Source: Paractinoplanes abujensis
Lineage (GTDB): Bacteria > Actinomycetota > Actinomycetes > Mycobacteriales > Micromonosporaceae
Length of the DNA stretch: 64,000 nt
Direction: 5' to 3'
NCBI RefSeq assembly: GCF_014204895.1
Contig: NZ_JACHMF010000001.1
Span: 7,130,001-7,194,000, forward strand
The position numbers and the translations under genes are program-made. Shown in pieces: positions 35,558 to 44,225 of the stretch (position 1 is its first letter; each line of letters opens with the position of its first letter). Below the pieces are notes generated by a model, which saw only the letters and a program-made list of their open reading frames with translations, had not been told where the DNA came from and did no database searches.

Positions 35558-36049
35558 ATGGCTCTCGGTAACCGGTACAAATCTGCGCCTGGTGCGGGCA
35601 CTTTGGCCGCGCTCATATTGGTTCTCGTCTTCGGCAGCCCGTGGTACGCGGAGTGGGCCAGCGAGAACACCAACCCCGACACGGCCGGGGGCTGGTGGTT
35701 GCGCCTGCTCGCCTGGCCCCGCTGGTCCTTCGACTCGAGCGACTCGTTGCGCGAGATCATCGTGGGCGACCTCAAGGCGATCCTGCTGATCGTGCTGACC
35801 CTGCTCTTCCTGTTCCTGCTGCCCGGCTCCCAGCTGGCCCGGGCCCGCGGCACGATCAGCCAGTTCTTCGCGGGCTGGGCGTCGTACATCTTCGCCGGTG
35901 GTTTCGCTGCCCTGCTGACGACGCTCTTCCTGGCCAACCCGTCGCTGCTGGGAGCCTTCCAGGCGGCTGGCAACGGGGCCGCGTACGGACTGTTCGTGGG
36001 GTGGATCGTCGGGTTCGCCACCCTCGGTGGGTATCGCGGCACTCGATGA
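35558..36049 (+). CDS. small membrane protein, unknown function
   Basis: 163 aa with four hydrophobic helices (about 14-30, 72-90, 103-127, 140-156) and an extracellular Trp-rich loop (NPDTAGGWWLRLLAWPRWSF). Not recognised. It is followed by a strong hairpin terminator. Confidence 0.6.
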   Translation: MALGNRYKSAPGAGTLAALILVLVFGSPWYAEWASENTNPDTAGGWWLRLLAWPRWSFDSSDSLREIIVGDLKAILLIVLTLLFLFLLPGSQLARARGTISQFFAGWASYIFAGGFAALLTTLFLANPSLLGAFQAAGNGAAYGLFVGWIVGFATLGGYRGTR

Positions 36050-36055
36050 ACATTC

Positions 36056-36127
36056 GCCGTCCGGGGTTGCCGCGGAAGAGTTCGCAGCTGCGAACACTTC
36101 GGCGGCCGACCCCGGACGGCGGCTTTT
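36056..36127 (+). terminator. large nested hairpin with T-run
   Basis: The outer stem GCCGTCCGGGGT (36056-36067) / ACCCCGGACGGC (36109-36120) is perfect. Inside is the 16-bp palindrome GTTCGCAGCTGCGAAC (36080-36095), extended by GAAG/CTTC. TTTT follows at 36124-36127. Unusually elaborate for a terminator. Confidence 0.75.
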
Positions 36128-36262
36128 CGATCACAATCCGTGCAGCTCGGCGCCCCGTCGGTTAAGTCCGGACGGCCGTCCGGTATGGCCGGGATTTCGA
36201 CCATCTGAAGCCCGGCGATCGAACATTTGCCCGATCGCCGCGTCTGGGTAGTATCGGCGCCC

Positions 36263-37486
36263 ATGCCGGATCAGGACTCCGTAGCGGGGAACGCACGCTT
36301 GCTGCGCGGCCTCATCTGGGCGGGCGTTCTGCTCGCCCCGGTGGCCGCGCTCGTGGTGCTGCTCGGTCAGAGCTCCAACACCGTGCGTTTCGCGGTGCTG
36401 CTGATCGCCGTGGCGATCGCGCTGATCGGCGCGTCGGTGCTGATCCGCAGCGATCCGGTGCTCGGCCGCAGCGACGTCGAGGAGCGTGTGGCCGAAGAAG
36501 TGTCGGCCCTGCGGCGGGAGCTGCGGGCCGAGTTCGGCGGTGGCCGCGGCGCCGCCCCCGTCCACGGTGGACCGCCACCGCCGATGCCCATGCCGGCCCC
36601 CGCGGCCACGGCGCAGATGCGGCAGCAGCACCTTCCGGAGGAGGAGCCGTCCGGTTTCTTCGCCGACCTGCCGGCCGAGGGCCAATATCCGGACCCGTTC
36701 ACGAACAACTACCCGGAGAACGCTTACCCGGCGAACGGCTACCCCCCGAACGACTACGCCGAAGACGAATACGCCGCTGACTACGAGCAGGACGACTTCG
36801 CTCAGCCCTCGATGCCGGCCGGGCCGCCCCCGACGGGCACACCCCGGCCACCCGCGGGCGGCCGCGCCGGCGTTCCCGTCGCCTCGGCCGCGGTGCGCCC
36901 GCCGGCCCGCACCGGTCCCGGCCTGACCACCGGCGGCCGTCCGATCAACCCCGAGCCCACCGGCCGGGCCGTGGCCTCCGCGGCCGCCTCGGTGCCGCCC
37001 CCGCCGCAGGTCCCGCGGCAGCGCGGCGCGGCCCCGGTGCCCCCACCACCGGCCCCGCCTCGCGCGGCGGCCTCGGTGCGGCCCGGCACCCCGTACGGTC
37101 ACCAGCCCGACTCGCTGGCCGACGACTTCGGCGCGAGCCAGGGTTACGCCGCCCAGGCCCCCGCCCCACAGCCCTCCGGCGTCTACGGTTCACCGGCGAG
37201 CGGCAACACGTACGGCGCGCCCGGTGGCACGTACGGCGGTAACGGCAACGACTTCGACTCCGACGAGTACAACGGCTACGGCGCCCCGAGCTACGGCGCC
37301 GACTACGGCCCGGCCCCGTCCACCGAGTACGGCGCGCCGCAGCACGAGCCCGGCACGACGACCGGCGACCCCAACTACCGGGCCCGCCGGCACCGCCCCT
37401 CGGCCAACGACACCAATGTGGGCTCGCTCAGCGACTTCGCCTCGTACGGCGGCTACACGCCCGACCCCGATCACGGCCGCCGCTAG
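36263..37486 (+). CDS. membrane-anchored Pro/Gly/Tyr-rich protein (DUF6779-like, Rv3604c position)
   Basis: 407 aa. Two TM helices (about 13-33 and 38-57) are followed by a short coiled coil (EERVAEEVSALRRELRAEF). A ~300-residue disordered tail has NY/AY-P repeats, Pro-rich stretches and YGAP/YGADYG repeats, ending in NVGSLSDFASYGGYTPDPD. It sits between the folK block and DUF2520 as Rv3604c does. TAGTAT eight bases before ATG suggests a leaderless mRNA. Function unknown; possibly cell-envelope scaffolding. Confidence 0.7.
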   Translation: MPDQDSVAGNARLLRGLIWAGVLLAPVAALVVLLGQSSNTVRFAVLLIAVAIALIGASVLIRSDPVLGRSDVEERVAEEVSALRRELRAEFGGGRGAAPVHGGPPPPMPMPAPAATAQMRQQHLPEEEPSGFFADLPAEGQYPDPFTNNYPENAYPANGYPPNDYAEDEYAADYEQDDFAQPSMPAGPPPTGTPRPPAGGRAGVPVASAAVRPPARTGPGLTTGGRPINPEPTGRAVASAAASVPPPPQVPRQRGAAPVPPPPAPPRAAASVRPGTPYGHQPDSLADDFGASQGYAAQAPAPQPSGVYGSPASGNTYGAPGGTYGGNGNDFDSDEYNGYGAPSYGADYGPAPSTEYGAPQHEPGTTTGDPNYRARRHRPSANDTNVGSLSDFASYGGYTPDPDHGRR

Positions 37487-37511
37487 ACCCCTGCCCGCCG
37501 ACGCCGCCGCC

Positions 37512-38657
37512 CTACTTGTCGATGTCGCCCACGACGAAGAACATCGAGCCCAGGATGGCGATCAGGTCGGGCACCAGGCAGCCCGGGATCAGCGTGGCCA
37601 GCGCCTGCACATTGGCGTAGGAGGCGGTGCGCAGCTTCATCCGCCACGGTGTCTTCTCACCCCGCGACACCAGGTAGTAGCCGTTGATGCCGAGCGGGTT
37701 CTCGGTCCAGGCGTACGTGTGGCCCTCGGGCGCCTTGACCACCTTGGGCAGCCGCACGTTGACCGGCCCCGAGATCTGGTCGACCCGGGCCAGGCACTGC
37801 TCGGCCAGGTCGAGCGACACGTACGTCTGCTCCAGCAGCACCTCGAACCGGGCGTGACAATCCCCGGCGCTGCGCGTCACCACTGGCACGTCCAATTCCC
37901 CGTACGCCAGGTAGGGCTCGTCCCGGCGCAAATCGAAATCGAGCCCGCTGGCCCGCGCGACCGGCCCCGACGCCCCGTACGCAGCCGCCTGCTCCGCCGT
38001 CAGCACACCGACCCCGACCGTACGGGCCAGGAAGATGTCATTGCGACGGATCAGGTTGTCCAGGTCGGGCAGTCGCCTCCGGACGGTGGCGATCGCCTCG
38101 CGGGCCCGGCCCGTCCAGCCCGCCGGCACCTCCTCCTTGAGCCCACCGACCCGGTTGAACATGTAGTGCATGCGGCCGCCGGAAACCTCCTCCATGACCG
38201 CCTGCAACGTCTCCCGCTCGCGGAACGCGTAGAACATCGGCGTGATCGCGCCGATCTCCAGCGGGTAGGAGCCCAGGAACATCAGGTGGTTGAGCACCCG
38301 GTTGAGCTCGGCCAGCACCATCCGCAACCAGGTCGCGCGTTCGGGCACCTCGATGCCCATGAGCCGCTCCACGGCCAGCGCGACCCCCAGCTCGTTGGAG
38401 AACGCGGACAGCCAGTCGTGCCGGTTGGCCAGCATCAGGATCTGCCGGTAGTCGCGCACCTCGAACAGCTTCTCGGCGCCGCGGTGCATGTAACCGACGA
38501 TCGGCTCGCACGTGACGACCCGCTCCCCGTCCAGCGTGAGCTTGAGCCGCAACACACCGTGCGTCGACGGATGCTGCGGCCCGATGTTGAGCACCATGTC
38601 GGCGGTCTCGAGCCCGGCGCCGGTCCCGACGGTCATCTCACGCAGCTGCTCCGTCAC
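37512..38657 (-). CDS. nuoD2: orphan NADH-quinone oxidoreductase subunit D paralogue
   Basis: 381-aa homologue of the 49-kDa subunit of complex I ([20 protein letters not shown] start [58 protein letters not shown] end). No other nuo genes are nearby. Arg59 of HRG aligns with NDUFS2 Arg85, while the quinone-contact tyrosine position reads Leu ([14 protein letters not shown]). GTG 38657 overlaps the methyltransferase stop (GTGA). It may work with a remote partial complex I, or on another acceptor (inference). Confidence 0.88.
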   Translation of the reverse strand: MTEQLREMTVGTGAGLETADMVLNIGPQHPSTHGVLRLKLTLDGERVVTCEPIVGYMHRGAEKLFEVRDYRQILMLANRHDWLSAFSNELGVALAVERLMGIEVPERATWLRMVLAELNRVLNHLMFLGSYPLEIGAITPMFYAFRERETLQAVMEEVSGGRMHYMFNRVGGLKEEVPAGWTGRAREAIATVRRRLPDLDNLIRRNDIFLARTVGVGVLTAEQAAAYGASGPVARASGLDFDLRRDEPYLAYGELDVPVVTRSAGDCHARFEVLLEQTYVSLDLAEQCLARVDQISGPVNVRLPKVVKAPEGHTYAWTENPLGINGYYLVSRGEKTPWRMKLRTASYANVQALATLIPGCLVPDLIAILGSMFFVVGDIDK

Positions 38658-39688
38658 AACAGCATGCTCCCACGCTCGCCGAGCCCCACGCTGTGCAGCA
38701 GCCACCAGTGGCTGCCCAGCCCCGCCGGCTCGATCAGCTCCGCCTCGGCCCCCGCCGCGGCCAGCGCCCGCACATAGCCCGCCGGATCCTGCCGAGCCAG
38801 CTCCAGCGGCGGCCGGGCACCGTCGACCCCCAACGCGCGCAAGGCCTCCCTCTGGCGGACCAGCCTGTACGGAACCCCGGCCGCGGCTGCCGCGGCATCG
38901 ATCGCCACGTGCGCCGTCACGTCACAGGACCCGTCCGGAACCGGTGGCACCTGCCGCCCACCCCGGAAGCCGGTCAACGACCCGAACGGCGGTCGCTCGC
39001 CCCGCACATGGCCGTAATCGACGGCCAGCGCACAACCCCGGCGTACCTGCTGCACAGCATCGGCCCAGGCAGCATCCCGCGGCCAGCCGATCTCCACCCG
39101 CCCCGGCCCGCCCTGCTCGCGCGGCCGGGTGGTCTCGGTCCGCTCGGGTCCGTCCTGGTCGCGCGGTGGGGTGGTCGCGGGCCACCAGCGCCGCAGCCAG
39201 AAAAGGTCGGCCGCGTCGACCAGCCCGCCCAGCGACTCCGCGCCCGTGGCCGGATCGACCAGCACCTTGCGCAACCGCCCGTGATCGTCGAGGTCGGCCA
39301 CATCGAGCGGCACATTGTCGAGCCACTCGGTGGCGATCAGCAGCCCGACGATGCCGTCCGGAACGTCGTCCCGCCAGGCGATGCCCGCCATCAGATCTCG
39401 GGGCCGCGGGGCAAGCTCCACGGCGGTGAGCCGCACCCGCTCCGGAAGCAGCGGCCGCAGCGCCGTCAACAACTCGGCACGACCCGCCCCCACATCGACC
39501 AGGTCGAACGTCTCAGGCCGCCCGAGCGCGTCGTCAATGCGCTCGATCAGCCGCAACAATGCCCCGGCAAACAGCGGCGAGGCGTGCACGCTGGTGCGAA
39601 AGTGCTCCGCCGGCCCCTGCTCGCCGCGCACGAAGAACCCATCGGCCCCGTAGAGCCCGGCCGTCATGGCCGCCCGCCACCCTTGCAC
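38654..39688 (-). CDS. SAM-dependent methyltransferase, MidA/NDUFAF7 (DUF185) family
   Basis: 344-aa class I methyltransferase. The N-terminal [27 protein letters not shown] is typical of the family, motif I is [12 protein letters not shown], and [13 protein letters not shown] replaces the usual NEFFDALPV. NDUFAF7 dimethylates Arg85 of NDUFS2 in mitochondria; here the gene is coupled to a NuoD homologue carrying that arginine. GTG 39688 is favoured by TAGGGT seven bases upstream and by keeping the family Trp; ATG 39667 is an alternative. Confidence 0.85.
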   Translation of the reverse strand: MQGWRAAMTAGLYGADGFFVRGEQGPAEHFRTSVHASPLFAGALLRLIERIDDALGRPETFDLVDVGAGRAELLTALRPLLPERVRLTAVELAPRPRDLMAGIAWRDDVPDGIVGLLIATEWLDNVPLDVADLDDHGRLRKVLVDPATGAESLGGLVDAADLFWLRRWWPATTPPRDQDGPERTETTRPREQGGPGRVEIGWPRDAAWADAVQQVRRGCALAVDYGHVRGERPPFGSLTGFRGGRQVPPVPDGSCDVTAHVAIDAAAAAAGVPYRLVRQREALRALGVDGARPPLELARQDPAGYVRALAAAGAEAELIEPAGLGSHWWLLHSVGLGERGSMLL

Positions 39689-39701
39689 ACCGCTAACCCT
39701 A
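39689..39701 (-). promoter_or_regulatory. putative -10 for leaderless methyltransferase-nuoD2 mRNA
   Basis: On the minus strand TAGGGT (39701-39696) is followed by seven bases and the GTG at 39688. Two DnaA boxes flank the expected -35. Confidence 0.45.
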
Positions 39702-39708
39702 AATCGAC

Positions 39709-39734
39709 TTATCCACAATTCAGAGTTATCCACA
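39709..39734. promoter_or_regulatory. two perfect DnaA boxes
   Basis: TTATCCACA occurs at 39709-39717 and 39726-39734, same orientation, 17 bases apart start to start. Each matches the 9-mer consensus exactly. They cover the presumed -35 region of the methyltransferase-nuoD2 promoter. Confidence 0.75.
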
Positions 39735-39761
39735 GCCCCCACGTTCACCGCGTCCCTAGAT

Positions 39762-39784
39762 CACCATTCCCCACTAAAATGGTG
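39762..39784. repeat. short inverted repeat next to IS30 remnant
   Basis: CACCATT (39762-39768) and AATGGTG (39778-39784) form a 7-bp inverted repeat with a 9-nt loop. It could be an IS30 target or end, or a weak terminator for the remnant. Confidence 0.35.
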
Positions 39785-39828
39785 CTGGGTGGGGGACCCC
39801 CGGTAGGGCGGGTTTCAGCCGGTGGGTT

Positions 39829-40534
39829 TCAGCCGGTGGTGGCAACACCGTCGGTGGCCAGGAGTTCAGCCAGGCACGCGGCGGGGGTGTCCCGGCCGGT
39901 GTCATGCGGGGCCGCCGGTTCATTGCGGGCGACGGCGCCCGGATCGTTCGGGCCGGCGGTTCATTTGCGCGGCGACGGCGGCTGGATCGTGCGGGGTGTG
40001 CCGGGTGAGGGCGGTGCTTTCCGGGAAGTATTGGCGTAGCAGTCCGTCGGTGTTTTCGTTTGATCCGCGTCGCCAGGCGAGTGGGAATCGCGGAAGTAGA
40101 CGGGCATGTTGCTGGCAGTGCTGAATTCGTGGCGGCCGGTTTCCGGCGGGCCTCCCGGCTGATCGTGGCCGGTGACCGACCGAGCTCGGCCGCGATCGCA
40201 GTTTGCGACCAGTTCTCCAGCAACCGGTCCGCGATCACGATCCGCTCGTCGACCGACAAGTAGCGCGCCGGCAACGCCGCCCGGGCCTGCCGCTGTTTCG
40301 CTTTTTCTCCTCGGCCTGCCTCACCCGACGCCGCTCCGGGTGCCGCCAGTTATAGCCGACCCTACGGCTGCCCCCGACCCGCCGGCATGCCTCGCTGGTA
40401 TCGACACCCGGCGCCATCAAATCCAAATACACCAGCTGCAGGCGGCGATCGCTGCACGAACCGCTCGCCCCGACGTCGGGCTGATGGCGGAGTCGAAATG
40501 CGCAAACCCCACCGGCCCCGGCAGGGTCGGCCAC
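39829..40534 (-). pseudogene. decayed IS30-family transposase, internally deleted and frameshifted
   Basis: Pieces of an IS30 transposase lie in order on the minus strand. First is an N-terminal segment (VYLDLMAPGVDTSEACRRVG), then a frameshift at an A-run near 40310. The HTH follows (PARYLSVDERIVIADRL, TAIAAELGRSPATISREARR). Then comes an abrupt join to the C-terminal catalytic core (NMPVYFRDSHSP, shift, WRRGSNENTDGLLRQYFPES) and the family end GRDTPAACLAELLATDGVATTG before TGA at 39831-39829. The central DDE region is missing, so the element is dead. IS ends were not identified with confidence. Confidence 0.85.
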
Positions 40535-41018
40535 GCGCGTTCGAGCCGGGTGGCAAATGGGCGGAATCGGTGGTTGGGCCGAAGTGACCGCGCATTGCTG
40601 CGGGCTGAGGGCGGCGCCAATCGCCCGGAACTCTGCCCCGCATCGTCGGCCTGGGCCGGAAGCTTCACATGCGCGGAATCGGTTGCCGGCGCGGTTCGCG
40701 TGCGCGGCGGCATCAAATGCTCACGTTGCGGGGGCACCGGGCGGCGGGCAGCGTCGAGCGCTGACGACACGGGAGGCGGCGCGTTCAACCCGGGCAGCGT
40801 CGAGCGCAGACGACACGAAAGGCGGCGCGTTCAACCCCGGCAGCACCGAGCGCAGACGACACAGGAGGCGGCGCGTTCGGCCCGGGCCGGCATCGAACGC
40901 GCGACCGACAAGGCAGGCCGGCCGTGCGTTGGGTTGTTCACATCGCCTTGTCACGGGCGTGTTTCGGCGGCGCATACTTGCGCTCGACCGGTACCCCTTT
41001 CGAGGACTGGATCTGGAT
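40535..41018. other. gene-free stretch with 46-bp repeats upstream of panC operon
   Basis: About 480 bases between the IS30 remnant and the DUF2520 gene have no credible gene. The open frames are GC-driven. The segment holds a three-copy 46-bp repeat and presumably the promoter for the DUF2520-panC-panD operon, for which no clear hexamers were seen. Confidence 0.6.
40746..40883. repeat. 46-bp tandem repeat, three copies
   Basis: Units start at 40746, 40792 and 40838. They share GACGACAC and GGCGGCGCGTTC blocks at fixed spacing, with a few substitutions. A fourth, badly decayed unit may follow to about 40925. No spacers, so not CRISPR-like. Confidence 0.85.
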
Positions 41019-41885
41019 ATGAGCGCATCGTCGCGTCTTACTGTGGGCGTTGTCGGCGCCGGGCGGGTCGGGGCTGTGCTGGGTGCCGCCCTGGACGCCG
41101 CCGGGCATCGCGTGGTGGCCGCCGCGGCTGTTTCTGCCGCTTCGCGGGAGCGGGCCGCCCGCCTGTTGCCGCGGGCCGCGATTCTTCCCGCCGACGAGGT
41201 GGCCCGAGCCGCCGATGACCTTCTTCTGCTCGCCGTTCCGGACGATGCATTGGCCGCTGTCGTCGCGGGCCTGGCCACCACCGGCGCGCTGCGGCCGGGG
41301 CAGCGGGTCGCGCACACGTCGGGCGCGCATGGTCTGGCCGTCCTGGGCGATGTCGAGGGCCTGGCCCTGCACCCGGCGATGACCTTCACGGGCGCCGGCA
41401 CCGATCTCGACCGGCTGCCGGGCATCGCGTGGGGTGTCACCACCGCCGACCGGGTTTTCGCGGCCCGGCTGGTGGCCGATCTGGGTGGCGTGCCCGAGTG
41501 GGTCGCGGAGGATGCCCGGCCGATGTATCACGCGGCCCTCGCGCATGGGGCGAATCACTTGGTGACGCTGGTGAACGAGGCCGCCGACCTGTTGCGCACA
41601 GCCGGCATCGGGGATCCGTCGCGGGTTTTGTCTCCGCTGTTGCACGCCGCGCTCGACAATGCGCTGCGGTTGGGGGACGCGGCGTTGACCGGGCCGGTTT
41701 CGCGGGGTGACGCCGGCACCGTGGGCAAGCATCTCGACCGGCTGCCGCCCGAGGCCACCCCGGCTTATCTGGCGCTGGCTCGTCGCACCGCCGACCGGGC
41801 GATCGCCGCGGGCCGCCTGCGCCCGCAGGACGCCACCCTGCTGCTGGACGTGCTGAGCCGGGCCGATGTGAGGAGCGTGGCATGA
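41019..41885 (+). CDS. Rossmann-fold DUF2520 domain protein
   Basis: 288 aa. N-terminal NAD(P)-binding fold ([17 protein letters not shown]) and a helical C-terminal DUF2520 domain ([24 protein letters not shown]), resembling F420/NADP or pyrroline-5-carboxylate reductase-type proteins. It overlaps panC by four bases (ATGA) and occupies the Rv3603c position, so a link to pantothenate metabolism is likely; reaction unproven. Confidence 0.85.
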   Translation: MSASSRLTVGVVGAGRVGAVLGAALDAAGHRVVAAAAVSAASRERAARLLPRAAILPADEVARAADDLLLLAVPDDALAAVVAGLATTGALRPGQRVAHTSGAHGLAVLGDVEGLALHPAMTFTGAGTDLDRLPGIAWGVTTADRVFAARLVADLGGVPEWVAEDARPMYHAALAHGANHLVTLVNEAADLLRTAGIGDPSRVLSPLLHAALDNALRLGDAALTGPVSRGDAGTVGKHLDRLPPEATPAYLALARRTADRAIAAGRLRPQDATLLLDVLSRADVRSVA

Positions 41886-42712
41886 AGGTGATCCACACGC
41901 GCGGCGAGCTGGCGCGGGAGGTCGAGGCGGTGCCGGGGGCAGTTGCGGTCGTGATGACCATGGGCGCCTTGCACGAGGGGCATCGCCGGCTCATGCGGGA
42001 GGCGAGGCAGCGGTCCGCCTTCGTGGTCGTCACCATCTTCGTGAACCCGTTGCAGTTCGGCCCGAACGAGGATTTCGAGAAGTATCCGCGCACGCTCGAG
42101 GCCGATGTCGAGGCGTGCCGGGCCGAGGGTGTCGCGGTGGTTTTCGCGCCCGGCCGGGACGAGGTCTATCCGACCGGCGCGCCGTCGATCACGATGAACG
42201 CGGGCCCGCTGGGCGAGATTCTTGAGGGCGCCAGCCGTGCCGGTCACTTCGCCGGCATGCTCACCGTCGTCCAGAAGCTGCTCATGCTGACTCGGGCCGA
42301 CGTCGCGTTCTTCGGCGAGAAGGACTTCCAGCAGCTCGCACTGATCCGCCGCATGGTCCACGACCTCGAGCTGGGTGTCGAGATCGTGGGTGTGCCGACC
42401 GTACGGGAAGTCGACGGGTTGGCCATGTCGAGCCGTAACCGCTATCTCTCGCCGGAGGAGCGCCGGGCTGCGCTCGCGCTTTCCCGGGCGCTGCGGGAGG
42501 GTGCCGTTCACACCGAGGCGTCGGCGGTGCTGGCGGCCGCTCGCAAGATCTTGGCCGACGAACCCTCCGTACGGGTGGACTACCTCGCCCTCACCGGCGC
42601 CGACCTGGGTGACGCGCCCGAGGCCGGCCCGGCCCGGCTGCTCGTCGCGGCCCGGGTCGGTGCGACCCGTCTGATCGACAATGTGCCGTTGACTCTCGAG
42701 AGGGCCGTCTGA
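41882..42712 (+). CDS. panC: pantothenate synthetase
   Basis: Ligates pantoate and beta-alanine with ATP. 276 aa, with [53 protein letters not shown] and [12 protein letters not shown] signatures. Overlaps DUF2520 at its start and shares a base with the panD ATG at its stop, so the three genes are co-translated. Confidence 0.96.
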   Translation: MKVIHTRGELAREVEAVPGAVAVVMTMGALHEGHRRLMREARQRSAFVVVTIFVNPLQFGPNEDFEKYPRTLEADVEACRAEGVAVVFAPGRDEVYPTGAPSITMNAGPLGEILEGASRAGHFAGMLTVVQKLLMLTRADVAFFGEKDFQQLALIRRMVHDLELGVEIVGVPTVREVDGLAMSSRNRYLSPEERRAALALSRALREGAVHTEASAVLAAARKILADEPSVRVDYLALTGADLGDAPEAGPARLLVAARVGATRLIDNVPLTLERAV

Positions 42713-43137
42713 TGGTCCGCACCATGCTCAAGTCCAAGATTCACCGGGCCACCGTGACCCAGGCCGACCTGCACTACGTGGGTTCGGTGACTGTCGATCT
42801 CGATCTGCTCGACGCGGCCGATCTGATTCCCGGCGAGCAGGTGGCGATCGTCGACGTCACCAACGGGGCTCGTCTGGAGACGTACGTGATCCCGGGTGAG
42901 CGGGGCAGCGGCGTGATCGGCATCAACGGCGCCGCGGCCCACCTTGTGCAGCCCGGTGACCTGGTCATTCTCATCGCGTACGGGCAGATGGAGGACGCCG
43001 AGGCGCGCGCTTACCAGCCGCGGATCGTGCACGTCGACGCCGCCAACAAGATCATCGAGCTGGGCGTGGATCCGGCCGGGGCCGCCGAGGGCATGCCGGG
43101 CGGGCTCCGGCGCGGGGACAAGGTCACCACCGGCTGA
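42712..43137 (+). CDS. panD: aspartate 1-decarboxylase proenzyme
   Basis: Makes beta-alanine for PanC. 141 aa. Self-cleavage at Gly24-Ser25 (YVGSVTVD) would create the pyruvoyl group; Lys9 and Tyr58-region residues ([24 protein letters not shown]) are conserved. The start overlaps the panC stop (TGATG). Confidence 0.96.
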   Translation: MVRTMLKSKIHRATVTQADLHYVGSVTVDLDLLDAADLIPGEQVAIVDVTNGARLETYVIPGERGSGVIGINGAAAHLVQPGDLVILIAYGQMEDAEARAYQPRIVHVDAANKIIELGVDPAGAAEGMPGGLRRGDKVTTG

Positions 43138-43257
43138 CCGATTCCCCAAACGCCGCCGATCTCGATTTCGATCACCATATGCTAGGAAATCGGACATCGG
43201 CGGCGCGTGGCGCCGGGCTCGGTGGGGTAGTCGGCGGCTCGGGGAAGGCGTGTATTC

Positions 43258-44163
43258 ATGCGACACCGGCTCGGGATCTCCGCCGTCCTGGCCATGGTTC
43301 TGTTCGTGGCGGGCTGTGCGAAGCCGGGCGGCGTCGACGGCGACCTGACCAACGGGTGGGGTGTGATGGCCCCGGCGTCCGGGTTCGAGCCCAACGAGGG
43401 TGCCTGCCACAACGCCAACTTCAACCCCGTCGGGCCTCGTGGCACGTACGAGGAGGTCGACTGCGCGGGCAAGCACCGCACCGAGACCGTGTTCGTCGGC
43501 ACGTACGAGTCGCCGGCCGCGGACGCCGACGTGCCGCCCGCTGACGGGTCGGCCGGGGCCCGTACGGCGTACTCGGTCTGTGATCAGAAAACGACAACGT
43601 TTGTGGGCGGCCCGTGGCGTAACGCACGGCTGTGGATCGGTGTGACCCGCCCGACCGAGGCGGCTTGGAGCGGTGGCGCCCGGTGGTTCCGCTGTGAGGT
43701 GCTCGAGCTCAACTCGGTCGAGGACGACGGCGGCCTGGTGCAGCGCGAGGGGACTCTGCGGGACGCGCTGGCCGACGGCAGCTCCGACGTGATCCTGAGC
43801 TGTTACGCCATCCAGCTCGACGGCAACGGCGCCATCGCCACCATGCCCGCGGTGAGCTGCGCGGCCAAGCACAACGGCGAGTTCGCCGGGGTCTGGTACG
43901 CCAAGGACCTCGACTATCCCAAGGACGACGCTACCTGGGCCAAGTTCCACGACGGCTGCCGCAACCTGATCGCGGATTACGTCGGCGTGCCCAAGGACGC
44001 CGACCTGCAATACCGTACGGGCGTGGTCTCGTTGCCCGGCGGCGCCGACGTCTGGGCGCAGGGCGATCGGGGCGTGCGCTGCTATCTCTGGCTGGACGGG
44101 GTGCAACTGACGGCTACGCTGCGCGGCAAGGGCGTCACGAGCCTCCCCGTTCAGTACAAGTAA
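43258..44163 (+). CDS. septum formation family lipoprotein
   Basis: 301-aa lipoprotein with a signal and lipobox (LFVAGC, Cys20). The extracellular part contains two Cys-containing alpha/beta units (GACHNAN... VDCAGKHRTETVFVG and LSCYAI... VSCAAKHNGEFAGVW), the pattern of the actinobacterial 'septum formation' domain. Direct role in septation is unproven. It lies between panD and nadB with its own 120-bp upstream gap. Confidence 0.8.
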   Translation: MRHRLGISAVLAMVLFVAGCAKPGGVDGDLTNGWGVMAPASGFEPNEGACHNANFNPVGPRGTYEEVDCAGKHRTETVFVGTYESPAADADVPPADGSAGARTAYSVCDQKTTTFVGGPWRNARLWIGVTRPTEAAWSGGARWFRCEVLELNSVEDDGGLVQREGTLRDALADGSSDVILSCYAIQLDGNGAIATMPAVSCAAKHNGEFAGVWYAKDLDYPKDDATWAKFHDGCRNLIADYVGVPKDADLQYRTGVVSLPGGADVWAQGDRGVRCYLWLDGVQLTATLRGKGVTSLPVQYK

Positions 44164-44225
44164 CGGTGACCACGAATGTCCGACCCCGGCCGAGCGGTGT
44201 CGCGGCGGCGGAGTGTACTGAGCGG

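Noticed and set aside
40746..40883. Possible CRISPR array
   Set aside because: Units are contiguous with no spacers and no cas genes nearby.
40172..41218. 348-codon plus-strand frame over the repeat region
   Set aside because: Spans IS30 remnant, repeats and the real DUF2520 start in another frame; Arg/Ala-rich with no motif.
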